A model generated the notes under the pieces. The model searched no databases. It was not told where the DNA came from and worked only from the letters and a program-made list of their open reading frames with translations. From NCBI GenBank assembly GCA_035772735.1, contig JASDFA010000019.1, positions 69,354,001-69,418,000 of the forward strand: a DNA stretch of 64,000 nucleotides, given 5' to 3'. Origin of the DNA: Datura wrightii (lineage: Eukaryota; Streptophyta; Magnoliopsida; Solanales; Solanaceae). Positions 22,150 to 31,383 of the stretch are shown here, one piece after another (position 1 is the first letter of the stretch; each line of letters opens with the position of its first letter). A program made the translations under genes and the position numbers.

Positions 22150-23004
22150 AGGTGATCTGCTACTTGGTTCTCGCTTCCCTTTCTGTCTCTGATCTCAAGG
22201 TCGAAATCCTACAACAATAAGATCTATCTAATCAATCTGGGCTTGGCATCCTTCTTGTTGAATAGGTACCGAATAGCTGCATGATCGGTGTACACCACAA
22301 CTTTCGAACCCACCAAATAAGACCTGAATTTGTCAAATGCAAACACCAAGGCTAGCATCTCTTTCTCTGTGACTGTGTAATTTCTCTGGGCCGTATTCAG
22401 TGTTTTGCTTGCATAATAAATAGAATGGAAAATTCCATTTTTTCTTTGTCCCATTACGGCTCCCACGGCCACATCACTGGCATCACACATCAGCTTAAAT
22501 GGTTGTTCCCAATCAGGAGAAGTAAGTATAGGTGCTTATATCAATTTCTGCTTCAACTTTTCAAATGCTGTAACACACTCATCATTCAACTCAAACTTTA
22601 CCTCCTTTTTTAGCAGTATGCATAGTGGTCTAGAAATGTTGGAAAAGATTTTGATGAATCGTCTGTAGAATCCTGCATGCCTTAGAAAACTGCGCACACC
22701 TTTCACTGACACTGGTGGTGGCAATTTTTCAATAACCTCGATCTTAGCACGATCGACTTCCAACCCCTTTTTAGATACTTTGTGGCCAAGGACAATCCCC
22801 TCCTTCACTAAGAAGTGGCATTTCTCCCAGTTTAATACAAGGTTGGATTCTTCACATCGAGCCAACACCCTGTCAAGATTCTGCAAACAAGTAGCAAACG
22901 AATTACCGAAAACAGAAAAATCATCCATAAATACCTCAACAAAATCCTCAACCATGTCATGGAAAATAGCCATCATGCATCTCTGGAATGTGGCGGGTGC
23001 ATTG
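22150..23004 (-). pseudogene. RT second half and RNase H of C0
   Basis: Continues the RT that was split by C1. It starts at 23004 with the FQRCMMAIFHDM block, then the catalytic EVFMDDFSVFG (DD intact), and the thumb (LVLNWEKCHFLVKEGIVLGH). RNase H follows: LMCDASDVAVGAV, NYTVTEKEMLALVFAFDKFR, VVYTDHAAIRYLF. Stops at 22536-22538, 22224-22226 and 22209-22211 break the frame. The open frame extending to 23138 begins inside the LTR of C1 and is a chance fusion at the insertion joint. Confidence 0.88.
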
Positions 23005-23248
23005 TGATCTTGGGCAGATTTATATGCCCAAGTGATACTCAAACGTATCATTTTTACCTTGTTTGTTGTGCAATGTGTATATAATATCATGTAATTAGTA
23101 ATAAAATGCGAATTTATACTAACCAACATGATTAGCATTTGTTTTGCAGGTAAATGTGATTTTTAGGAGCTAAAATGCATGTTGGAACTATGTCGGAGTT
23201 GGACTAGGATGCGAGCGTGGAAAAGACCTTGGAATGCACATTTTATAA

Positions 23249-23485
23249 GGGCTCCGCGATGGAGCCGTGCCACGCTACCATCGCGGTAGCACACTGCCTG
23301 AACAGGAATTAAAATGGCAAATTCCAGTGTGCCTTCGCGTCAGCTCCGTGGCACGGAGAGAGGCCTCCACGTTGGCCTCGGTGCCATGTTGAGGTTAATT
23401 TACCGGACCCTGAAATTCCAGTGAAGGTCCGCGTCCACGCCGTGTCACGGAGGCAGTGCTCCGCGTTGGCCTCCGTGACACGTTG
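23249..23485 (+). promoter_or_regulatory. GC-rich inverted-repeat cassette, C1 5' LTR
   Basis: Three inverted-repeat units in a row: CTCCGCGATGG with CCATCGCGG; CTCCGTGGCACGG with GCCTCGGTGCCA; GTGTCACGGAGG with CCTCCGTGACAC. CpG-rich in an AT-rich LTR and followed by the TATA box at 23516. The same module occurs in the LTR of A. Confidence 0.65.
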
Positions 23486-23515
23486 CTTGTTATTCCGGGA
23501 AAAATTTCCCACTAG

Positions 23516-23523
23516 TATAAATA
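23516..23523 (+). promoter_or_regulatory. TATA box of the C1 LTR
   Basis: TATAAATA within ACTAGTATAAATAGCACAC; the same string is present in the 3' LTR of C1 and, on the minus strand, a TATA-type site is at the matching place in C0 LTRs. Expected start of genomic RNA is about 30 bases downstream. Confidence 0.65.
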
Positions 23524-24469
23524 GCACACTTAGGTTTATTTTAAGTAGTTTTTAGTTTTTAGACTGAGTTCAGAAGTGGAGAGGAAGGACGTGGGTTAGT
23601 AGCAGTTGAAGAACGAAAAAGCTAAGGGATTTCTTCTCTTCCTTTCTTCTTTCTATCAATTGTACGTATGATTTACACTCATTTTAGGATGATCAATCCA
23701 CAAATGAGTGGCTAATTCTCTTCCTTGCTGAGGTTTTGAACATGTGTAATGAATTTTGATTGTAAATGATATGGTTTTCTTCTTCTTCTTTAATGTTGTT
23801 CTATTAATTCTTGTTCTTACTGCATTAGTGCATGGCCAACATTAATGTACATCTAAAAAGTCCAATTTCACTCGAAAGAGCAAGAAATTGGAAAGTTGTG
23901 AATTAATAGGGTATTGTTCTTAACTTGATTTGGGAAAATTGGGTTTTGATGTGCTTTCCTGATAGAAATATACTTGAAAGCCGTATTAGTCAATTTAGGA
24001 ACCGGAATTGTAGTGCTAGGTCATAAATTGCATTTGATCACAGAAATGTAGACTGATGGTTTATGATTCTAAAGTGAAATTAAATACGAGAGTTTTAATT
24101 TCTAGGCTAATGTTCTTAGCTAGCAACATGAAGAAGATAGTAACCAAATTATCATGATTATCAAGTTCATTACTTGTTATTAACCTTGGCATGGTCGTAT
24201 CCATTGTCTAAATTCACAAGTAAATAGTTGTTATTAATTGTAGTATATATAGTTTAGAAACAAAAACTCAAGTAACTCTTGGTTACATTGTTGTTAGCAT
24301 AATTAGAAGTGAAATAGGAATATAGTAAACTAGGCAATTTTACGTATCTTGAGCCTCCTTGGATCGATACTTGGCTACTTAGCCACTTTATTACTTGTTT
24401 GACCATGTGCACTTGCGTGTCAGTTTATAATATATAATACCAACCTGAGCAGCAGACCGAACAAGTTTT

Positions 24470-24487
24470 TGGCGCCGTTGCCGGGGA
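24470..24487 (+). other. Primer binding site of C1 (Asp-tRNA type)
   Basis: TGGCGCCGTTGCCGGGGA, six bases after the 5' LTR. This matches the 3' end of plant tRNA-Asp as used by Athila and related elements for minus-strand priming. C0 has the same site with one C-to-T change (minus strand, 39223-39206). Confidence 0.9.
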
Positions 24488-24626
24488 GGCTAGGCGATTT
24501 GTAAAATTGTGTTTAGTGTAAATTTACTGTATTTGTATTTTTATTTTCTTAAGTGTTAACAACTTGGTCTTAGCCTGTATTTTGCAGATTTTGTTTCTGT
24601 GAACACTGGCAAGGGACAAAGAGCTG

Positions 24627-26300
24627 GTGGAATCTTACTTAGAGCCTGAACGTGAATTTCATAGTCAACGTAGAGAAGCTCTACGAAAGAAGCTGCAGTT
24701 GCTTAAACAGTCTATGATGGAGCAACAAAATCCACCAGTTGTGCGGGCAGTTTTAGTGCCCGATGAAGCAACAGCAAGGCCGGTTCGCGAGGTGGCAATC
24801 CCACACGCTAATAATGTACATTCTAGCATCCGCAAACCAGAGCCTGGAGGGAGGTCTGAATTAAAGCAGAATATGGTGCAACTTTTGCACACAAGTGGAC
24901 AATTTACCGGTCTCCCTCATGAAGATCCACAACAACATCTCCAAAACTTTTTGGAGATAAGTGACACTTATATACCCGCTGGAGTGTCACCTGATTATGT
25001 TCGACTCACCTTATTTTCGTTTTCCTTACTTGGTGAAGCCAAGAGGTGGTTAAAAGCTGAACCACCCAATTCTATATCAACGTGGGATGATCTTGCACGG
25101 AAGTTTTTGATCAAATTTTTCCCTTCTGGTAAAACAGCCAGACTTAGGAGTCAAATCCTAAGTTTTAAACAGAGGGAAGGAGAAAATCTATATCAAGCCT
25201 GGGAAAGATTTAAATCCATGTTGCGGGACTGTCCTCATCATCATCAGTCCAATGAGGTGTTGGTACACACATTTATTGAGGGTTTGGAACCCCACACTAA
25301 AATTCTGTTAGATTCAGCAGTTGGAGGGCAAGCGCTGGAGAAGACCTATGAGGAGCTGTACACTTTGCTCAACCGAATTTCACAAGGCAATCCAGAATGG
25401 AATGCAGATTCTTCAAGAGGTGGAGCAAGGAAAGCAGCGGGAGTGCTTGAAGTGGATGGATTCACAGCTATCGCTGCACAGATAGCTGCTTTGCAAAATC
25501 AGTTAAACACTCACTTCAGCAATATAAATTTGAACCAGCCTTCAGCTTCAGTCAATGCAGTTCAACAGATGTGGTGTGAAGTGTGTGGTAGTAGTGAGCA
25601 TTCAGCTGAATGCTGTGGTGCAAATCCTGATTCTGTTAACTTTGTGGGCAATGCACAGAGAAATCAGCAGCAGTTTGGTAGTGGCTACAACTCAAATTGG
25701 AGGAATCATCTGAATTTTTCGTGGGGTAGCAACAATCAACAAGGCCAATGTTCAGGGAAGGGTATGCACAGAAACCAAGGAGGGCAACAAAATTATCAAG
25801 CTCAATTCAGAAATCACAATGCCCCTCCTCCACCACCATCACCGACTATTGAGGAGATGTTCAAAACCATGATCGCTAATCAGGCACAATTGCAGGCTGA
25901 CTATGTTAAATTGGCAGCCGAAGTGAAGAACAATCAGTTGGCGACCAAGGCTCTTGAATATCAGTTTGGGAAGTTTGCTAGTGCCCAAAATACTAGACCC
26001 AAAGGAGGACTACGTAGCGACACAGATCCTAATCCAAAGCAGGTAAATGCAGTGACCACGAGGAGTGGTTTACAGTTGAAGGAGGTGGAACCGGAAAGAC
26101 CGCCTCAAAAGTCAGGAGCAGCAGATGTTGAGGGAGAGCAAATCTCAGATAAGGGGAAGACTAAAGAAGCTGAACCAGAAAGGCCTCCACCCCCGTTCCC
26201 TCAACGACTTAAGAAACACAAGGAGGAGGCGTGTTTCCAGAAATTCATGGAGGTACTTAAACAGGTACATGTTAACTTACCTCTTGTTGATGTCTTGTAG
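24627..26300 (+). CDS. Gag and start of protease region of C1
   Basis: Open for 557 codons but with no ATG before codon 30; the frame opens near 24603 and the first in-frame codon usable as a start in the open part is a GTG at 24627. The capsid-type domain lies around residues 95-235 (LFSFSLLGEAKRWLKAEP, KTARLRSQILSFKQREGENL, YQAWERFKSMLRDCPHHHQS). One zinc knuckle CEVCGSSEHSAECC (about residue 315) is followed by a Q/N-rich and then proline/charged linker. Gag forms the cytoplasmic particle. The frame ends in a TAG at 26298-26300 where C0 has a sense codon, so Gag is cut from protease by a point mutation. Confidence 0.88.
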   Translation: MESYLEPEREFHSQRREALRKKLQLLKQSMMEQQNPPVVRAVLVPDEATARPVREVAIPHANNVHSSIRKPEPGGRSELKQNMVQLLHTSGQFTGLPHEDPQQHLQNFLEISDTYIPAGVSPDYVRLTLFSFSLLGEAKRWLKAEPPNSISTWDDLARKFLIKFFPSGKTARLRSQILSFKQREGENLYQAWERFKSMLRDCPHHHQSNEVLVHTFIEGLEPHTKILLDSAVGGQALEKTYEELYTLLNRISQGNPEWNADSSRGGARKAAGVLEVDGFTAIAAQIAALQNQLNTHFSNINLNQPSASVNAVQQMWCEVCGSSEHSAECCGANPDSVNFVGNAQRNQQQFGSGYNSNWRNHLNFSWGSNNQQGQCSGKGMHRNQGGQQNYQAQFRNHNAPPPPPSPTIEEMFKTMIANQAQLQADYVKLAAEVKNNQLATKALEYQFGKFASAQNTRPKGGLRSDTDPNPKQVNAVTTRSGLQLKEVEPERPPQKSGAADVEGEQISDKGKTKEAEPERPPPPFPQRLKKHKEEACFQKFMEVLKQVHVNLPLVDVL

Positions 26301-26303
26301 GGA

Positions 26304-28133
26304 GTGCCAAAATATGCGAAATATATTAAAGACATCGTGGCTAACAAAAGTCGTTTGATTGAGTATGCCACGGTAGCTTTAACGGAGGAATGCACTTCCC
26401 GTATTCAGAATAGGTTGCCCACAAAACTGAAAGACCCTGGAAGTTTTACTATCCAGCTTACGATTGGGCAAAGTATCCGAGCTCGTGGATTATGCGACTT
26501 GGGGGCAAGCATAAATCTGATGCCATCTTCGGTATTCAGAAAGTTAGGTCTAGGGAGTCCTAGACCTACAACAGTAATCTTGCAGCTAGCAGACAGGTCT
26601 TTAGCTAAGCCGGATGGCATTGTTGAGGATGTGTTAGTGCAAGTAGGCTCTCTCATTTTTCCGGTCGATTTTATTGTTCTGGACTTTGAACCAGATGCTG
26701 AAGTCCCATTTATTTTGGGACGACCCTTTTTGGCAACCGGAAAAGCATTAATTGATGTAGCTGCGGGTAAACTTACAATGCAATCACATGACAAGGTAGA
26801 GTTATTTGATGTGTTAAAAGCCATGAAGTTGCCGGCTATACATGAGGAGCTTTCGAAAATCAGTGTGGTTGAACATGGAGAAAGTAGGCAGGTTGTTGAA
26901 TCTCAAGACCCATTGGAAAGAGCGTTGACACATTCTGATCATTTTGGGGATAGAGAAGCTTGTGGAATGGTTCAATTGTTGGATGGAGCACCTAATCATC
27001 CGAGGAGACAGGAATTTCAGTCATTGATGAGATCACTAGAGCCGTTGCCGAAACCGTCTGTTGAGGAGGCACCGAAATTGGAGCTGAAAGAATTGCCTCC
27101 CCATTTAAAATATATCTTTTTGGGGGAGGGAGAGACGTTACCAGTTATTATCTCTGCAGACTTGACAGAGGAACAGGAAAAGGCATCTTTGGGGGTCTTA
27201 AGGAAGAGGAAGAAAGCAATGGGTTGGCAAATGTATGACATTCAGGGTATAAATCCAGCTTTCTGCACACACAGGATATTCATGGAGACAGGAGTCAAGC
27301 CAACTGTTCAGCCGCAGAGGAGACTTAATCCAGCAATGAAAGATGTGGTAAGGAAGGAAATAATCAAGTGGCTTGATGCAGGTGTAGTCTACCCAATTTC
27401 AGACTGTGAGTGGGTCAGTCCCGTTCAATGTGTTCCTAAGAAAGGGGGGATGACTGTAATCACTAATGAGAAAAATGAGTTAATCCCTACACGAACCGTC
27501 ACAGGCTGGCGAATTTGTATGGACTACAGAAAACTAAATGAAGCCATGAGGAAAGACCATTACCCCATTCCTTTTATTGACCAAATACTTGACAGATTGG
27601 CAGGGCAGGAGTATTATTGCTTCCTTGATGGGTACTCTGGCTATAACCAAATAGCCATCGCTCCTGAGGATCAAGAGAAGATGACTTTCACCTGTCCTTA
27701 TGGGACATATGCTTTCAGGCGGATGCCGTTTGGGTTATGCAACGCACCCACCACATTCCAGAGATGCATGATGGCTATTTTCCATGACATGGTTGAAGAT
27801 TTTGTTGAGGTATTTATGGATGATTTTTCTGTTTTTGGTAATTCGTTTGCTACTTGTTTGCAGAATCTTGACAGGGTGCTGGCTCGATGTGAAGAATCCA
27901 ACCTTGTGTTAAACTGGGAGAAATGCCACTTCTTAGTGAAGGAGGGGATTGTCCTGGGCCACAAAGTGTCTAAAAAGGGGTTGGAAGTCGATCGTGCTAA
28001 AATTGAGGTTATTGAGAAATTGCCACCACCAGTATCAGTGAAAGGTGTACGCAGTTTTTTGGGACATGCAGGATTCTACAGACGATTCATTAAAACTTTT
28101 CCAACATTTCTAGACCGCTATGTAGGCTGCTAG
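26304..28133 (+). CDS. Protease and reverse transcriptase of C1
   Basis: Open for 609 codons after the TAG that ends gag. Protease: active-site stretch LCDLGASINLMPSSVFRKLG (about residue 62 on), then FILGRPFLATG. RT: RICMDYRKLNEAMRKDHYPI, FLDGYSGYNQI, RRMPFGLCNAPTTFQRC, catalytic VEVFMDDFSVFGNS (both aspartates present), thumb NWEKCHFLVKEGIVLGH. Near 28095-28105 one base is missing relative to C0, which shifts the frame and gives a 12-residue nonsense tail ending at 28133. Domain content is complete for DNA synthesis, but the polyprotein is no longer made. Confidence 0.9.
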   Translation: MPKYAKYIKDIVANKSRLIEYATVALTEECTSRIQNRLPTKLKDPGSFTIQLTIGQSIRARGLCDLGASINLMPSSVFRKLGLGSPRPTTVILQLADRSLAKPDGIVEDVLVQVGSLIFPVDFIVLDFEPDAEVPFILGRPFLATGKALIDVAAGKLTMQSHDKVELFDVLKAMKLPAIHEELSKISVVEHGESRQVVESQDPLERALTHSDHFGDREACGMVQLLDGAPNHPRRQEFQSLMRSLEPLPKPSVEEAPKLELKELPPHLKYIFLGEGETLPVIISADLTEEQEKASLGVLRKRKKAMGWQMYDIQGINPAFCTHRIFMETGVKPTVQPQRRLNPAMKDVVRKEIIKWLDAGVVYPISDCEWVSPVQCVPKKGGMTVITNEKNELIPTRTVTGWRICMDYRKLNEAMRKDHYPIPFIDQILDRLAGQEYYCFLDGYSGYNQIAIAPEDQEKMTFTCPYGTYAFRRMPFGLCNAPTTFQRCMMAIFHDMVEDFVEVFMDDFSVFGNSFATCLQNLDRVLARCEESNLVLNWEKCHFLVKEGIVLGHKVSKKGLEVDRAKIEVIEKLPPPVSVKGVRSFLGHAGFYRRFIKTFPTFLDRYVGC

Positions 28134-28735
28134 AAAAGGAGGTCAAGTTTGAGTTGAACGATGAGTGTGTTGTAGCATTTGAAAAGTTGAAGCAGAAATT
28201 GATAGAAGCACCCATACTTACCTCTCCTGATTGGGAACAACCATTTGAGCTGATGTGTGATGCCAGTGATGTGGCTGTGGGAGCTGTATTGGGACAAAGG
28301 AAGAATAGAGTTTTTCATTCTATTTATTATGCAAGCAAGACACTGAATACGGCTTAGAGAAATTACACAGTCACAGAAAAGGAAATGCTAGCTCTGGTGT
28401 TTGCATTTGACAAGTTCCGGTCTTATTTGGTGGGTTCGAAAGTGGTGGTGTACACTGATCATGCAGCTATTCGATACCTATTCAACAAAAAAGATGCTAA
28501 GCCCAGATTGATCAGATGGATCTTATTGCTACAGGAGTTTGACCTTGAGATTAGAGACAGAAAAGGGAGTGAAAATCAGGTAGCAGATCACCTTTCACGA
28601 CTAGAAAGTCGGTCGCATGTGATGGAAAGTGATGACATTAATGAGGACTTCCCAGATGAGCAACTCTTGGCAGTGGGAGAAGCTGAAGTTCCCTGGTATG
28701 CTGACATAGTCAACTTGCTAGTGAGCGGAGTTTAA
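28134..28735 (+). pseudogene. RNase H of C1
   Basis: Open pieces 28154-28357 and 28385-28735, separated by a TAG at 28355-28357. Recognisable blocks are LMCDASDVAVGAVLGQRKN, KEMLALVFAFDKFRSYLVGS, VVYTDHAAIRYLFNKKDAKP and NQVADHLSRLESR, the standard Ty3/gypsy RNase H order. The C-terminal linker to integrase ends in a TAA at 28733-28735 where C0 has tyrosine. It would degrade the RNA of RNA-DNA hybrids during replication. Confidence 0.88.
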
Positions 28736-29977
28736 CCACCTGAAGCAACATACCAGCAAAGAAGGAAATTGAGGCATGACAGCCGATATTATGTATGGGA
28801 CGAGCCATATTTGTTCAAGCAGGGACCAGACCAGGTGATGAGAAGATGCATCCCAGAGAGTCAGATAGCAGAGGTGTTAAGGGGCTACCATTCTTCGTTG
28901 TATGGAGGGAATCACGGAGGTGAGAGAACAGCACACAAGGTTCTTCAGTTAGGTTTCTTTTGGCCAACCCTGTTCAGAGATTCTATGGAGTATGTCAAAA
29001 TGTGTGATAGATGTCAGCGGACAGGATCAATTGGCAGAAGACAAGAGATGCCTTTGCAGAACATACTGGAAGTTGAGCCCTTTGATGTATGGGGCATTGA
29101 TTTCATGGGTCCATTCCCACCGTCATTTGGAAATCGTTACATCTTGGTGGCTGTAGATTATGTATCAAAATGGGTGGAAGCAATAGCTTGCCCCAGGAAT
29201 GATAACAAGGTAGTAACGAAGTTTGTGAAGAAACACATTCTTACAAGGTTTGGGACACCCCGAGCAATTATCAGTGACGGAGGGGCTCATTTTGTCAATG
29301 CAAGTTTTAAGAAATTACTGGCTAAGTATGGGGTGCGCCATAAAGTGGCCACAGCATACCACCCACAAACTAGTGGGCAAGTAGAGGTGTCAAACAGGGA
29401 GGTAAAACAGATTCTTCAGAAAACGGTGAACACACAATGGAATGATTGGTCCGGTAAAATTGATGATGCGTTGTGGGCCTACCGAACCGCTTATAAGACA
29501 CCGATTGGAACGTCACCGTACCGATTGGTCTATGGCAAAGCATGTCATCTCCCGGTTGAACTTGAGCATCGAGCTTTCTGGGCTGTCAGAAAGCTAAATA
29601 TGGACTTAGAGCTAGCGGGTAAAAAGAGACTGATGCAGCTCAGCGAACTTGATGAATTTCGCTGGCACGCCTATGAGAGTGCGAAGTACTACAAGGAAAG
29701 AACCAAAAGATGGCACGACAAGCATGTGGTGCATCGCATTTTCGAACCAGGACAGAAAGTTTTGCTTTTTAATTCAAGATTGAAATTGTTTCCTGTTAAG
29801 CTGAGGTCTAAATGGTCTGGACCGTTTGAAGTGGTGAGAATGACCCCTCACGGGGCGGTAGAACTGTGGCAAGAAGATAGGAGTGCTACGTTCTTGGTAA
29901 ATGGGCAGAGATGCAAGCACTACTGGGGGGATGACCATGATCGGTACAAATCGTCTATCTCCCTAGTAGACAAGTGA
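28736..29977 (+). CDS. Integrase of C1
   Basis: Open from 28769 to 29977 (402 residues), the downstream partner of the TAA at 28733. HHCC module: H in GYHSSLYGGNHGGERTAH with CDRCQRTG. DDE core: WGIDFMGPFPPSFGN, IISDGGAHFVNAS, TSGQVEVSNREVKQ. C-terminal barrel: FEVVRMTPHGAVELWQEDR. It ends DDHDRYKSSISLVDK then TGA. All residues expected for catalysis are present. Nearly the same as the C0 protein; no chromodomain. The 29978-30318 stretch that follows has the hairpin motif and then AT-rich DNA. Confidence 0.92.
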   Translation, partial: PPEATYQQRRKLRHDSRYYVWDEPYLFKQGPDQVMRRCIPESQIAEVLRGYHSSLYGGNHGGERTAHKVLQLGFFWPTLFRDSMEYVKMCDRCQRTGSIGRRQEMPLQNILEVEPFDVWGIDFMGPFPPSFGNRYILVAVDYVSKWVEAIACPRNDNKVVTKFVKKHILTRFGTPRAIISDGGAHFVNASFKKLLAKYGVRHKVATAYHPQTSGQVEVSNREVKQILQKTVNTQWNDWSGKIDDALWAYRTAYKTPIGTSPYRLVYGKACHLPVELEHRAFWAVRKLNMDLELAGKKRLMQLSELDEFRWHAYESAKYYKERTKRWHDKHVVHRIFEPGQKVLLFNSRLKLFPVKLRSKWSGPFEVVRMTPHGAVELWQEDRSATFLVNGQRCKHYWGDDHDRYKSSISLVDK

Positions 29978-29983
29978 GCGTAA

Positions 29984-30035
29984 AGGACGTCGAGCCGCGA
30001 CGGTAAACCAGGCGCTGCACGGGAGGCAACCCGTG
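29984..30035 (+). ncRNA. Conserved hairpin motif after pol stop, C1
   Basis: Starts seven bases after the integrase stop: GTCG..CGAC short stem, AGGCGCTG, and the hairpin CACGGG (30018-30023), loop AGGCAA, CCCGTG (30030-30035). The C0 copy (20759-20708) has the same parts. A cis-acting RNA role (3' end formation, translation or packaging) is possible; nothing in the sequence decides which. Confidence 0.5.
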
Positions 30036-30318
30036 AGAAAAATATTTTATTTTTTTCTTTTTGCACAGTGTAGTTAATTTTTATCTTTATTTTTGTTTTT
30101 ATTTTCTATTTCCAAGTTTTATTTTTCTTTTTCTTTTCTTGATTAGGTTTAGACTTTCACTTTAGTTAGTATTTTTTTATTTTAGTTAGGGAAATCTATT
30201 AATTTAACCAATTTTTGTTTAGTGAGGTGATTTTCAGGTATAACGGAGGAAATATACAGGGAATCAAGAAAATGAGGCAAGATATGAAAAATCAAATTAA
30301 GTGAAGAAACAGTGCACT

Positions 30319-30535
30319 GGCGCGTTGGCGCCGTGTCACGGAGGTAAGGCACCGCGTTACCCTTCGTGACACGTTGAAGGCAAAATCCGGATTTTTCAAA
30401 AATCCAGTAAGCCAACGCGTTGGCTCCGTGTCACAGAGGAGGGTCTCCGCGTTACCCTCCGTGACACGTTGCCCCTTATTCAGTGCCGGGTCACACCGGG
30501 TTGCCGGGTGACCCGCGTGTTTTCTTTAAATAAAA
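30319..30535 (+). promoter_or_regulatory. Internal cassette, hairpin and TATA-like site of C1
   Basis: Two inverted-repeat units (30319-30376 and 30415-30472) with GTGTCACGGAGG / CGTGACACG-type arms, then a 27-base hairpin (30488-30514) with GGGTCAC and GTGACCC arms, then TTTAAATAAAA (30525-30535). The order of cassette then AT box repeats that of the LTR promoter. It precedes the candidate leader exon and intron of the extra ORF, so it may be an internal promoter. Confidence 0.45.
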
Positions 30536-30668
30536 CCCCGATTTCGCCCATTTTTCCCCATTTCCCTCTTCCCTCCGCGACAAAACACCCATTTCCCCCT
30601 CCCCAAGCACCGTGCCACGTTCCTAGGCAAGGAAAAACATCAAGTTTCTTCAGTTTCTCAATTCAAAG

Positions 30669-31378
30669 GTATGTTTTCATCATCTATCTCAATTTTTTGG
30701 CGATTTTTGTCAAATTTGGGCATGTGAGGTGAGATATATCACCCTAGGTAGAAATTAAACATGAATGTTGGATTATTTGTGATTGATACATGTTTGGATT
30801 GTTGTATTTAGCGTTTGAACTTATCGATTGCGTAAATAATTCGAAATTGCTTATAGAATTGTATTCTAGGGCTTGGGTTGTTGAATTTGACTGGGGCAAC
30901 TTGATAATTTGATGAATTAGATGCCGGGGTGTGTTTATTATTTGAGAGAAGTCGTGGTAAATATTGTGTAAATGTTAAAAGACGACTAATTCTCTAATTT
31001 TTGTGGGAAAATGCATAAAGAGTGTAAATTGGTTAGATTGTTTAGATTAGATTGTATATAGAATGTTTTGATTGTTGTTTTTTATTTTGTTGTTGTTTTG
31101 TTGCGAAGTGCGATGGTTGAATTGTTAGCGATAGTAGGATTGGGATTAGCTGTATGAAGTCTAAGTAGTACGCTAACCGTTATGCTATCAAAATTTTGTT
31201 GTGAACGCACTAAGCATGAAGTATATAGTGTTGTCTGTGGTGTAATTAGAGCTATTCTTGCCGTAAATTTATAGAAGTAGCTAAGGCCTAAGTGTGGGGT
31301 AAATGTTGTGTAACCCGACCTTAGCCGAAGTTAACAAGTTTTTAGCTTAACTTTGTGCTTGTTTGTGTCAATTGACAG
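30669..31378 (+). other. Candidate leader intron before the C1 extra ORF
   Basis: CAAAG|GTATGT at 30668/30669 and TTGACAG| ending at 31378 bracket 710 bases; the ATG of the extra ORF follows at 31384. C0 has an equivalent 708-base interval. The interval itself has no coding signal and contains one copy of TAAGTGTGGGGT (31289-31300). Confidence 0.45.
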
Positions 31379-31383
31379 GTACA

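Larger units (their letters stand above)
23005..24463 (+). repeat. 5' LTR of C1 (1459 bp)
   Basis: Begins TGATCTTGGGCAG and ends GCAGACCGAACA. TATAAATA at 23516-23523 is the likely TATA box, about 30 bases after the GC-rich cassette (23249-23485). The first 46 bases form two adjacent perfect hairpins: CTTGGGCA/TGCCCAAG (23009-23032) and TGATAC/GTATCA (23033-23050). Compared with 34499-35949 it carries eight extra bases near 23131. Confidence 0.93.

Noticed and set aside
22536..23138. ORF spanning from C1 LTR into C0 RT, possible chimeric protein
   Set aside because: It arises only because the C1 LTR happens to be open in the RT frame at the insertion joint; the first 45 residues are LTR sequence.
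24470..24490. tRNA gene fragment
   Set aside because: The match to the tRNA-Asp 3' end is the primer binding site; there is no cloverleaf or A/B box nearby.
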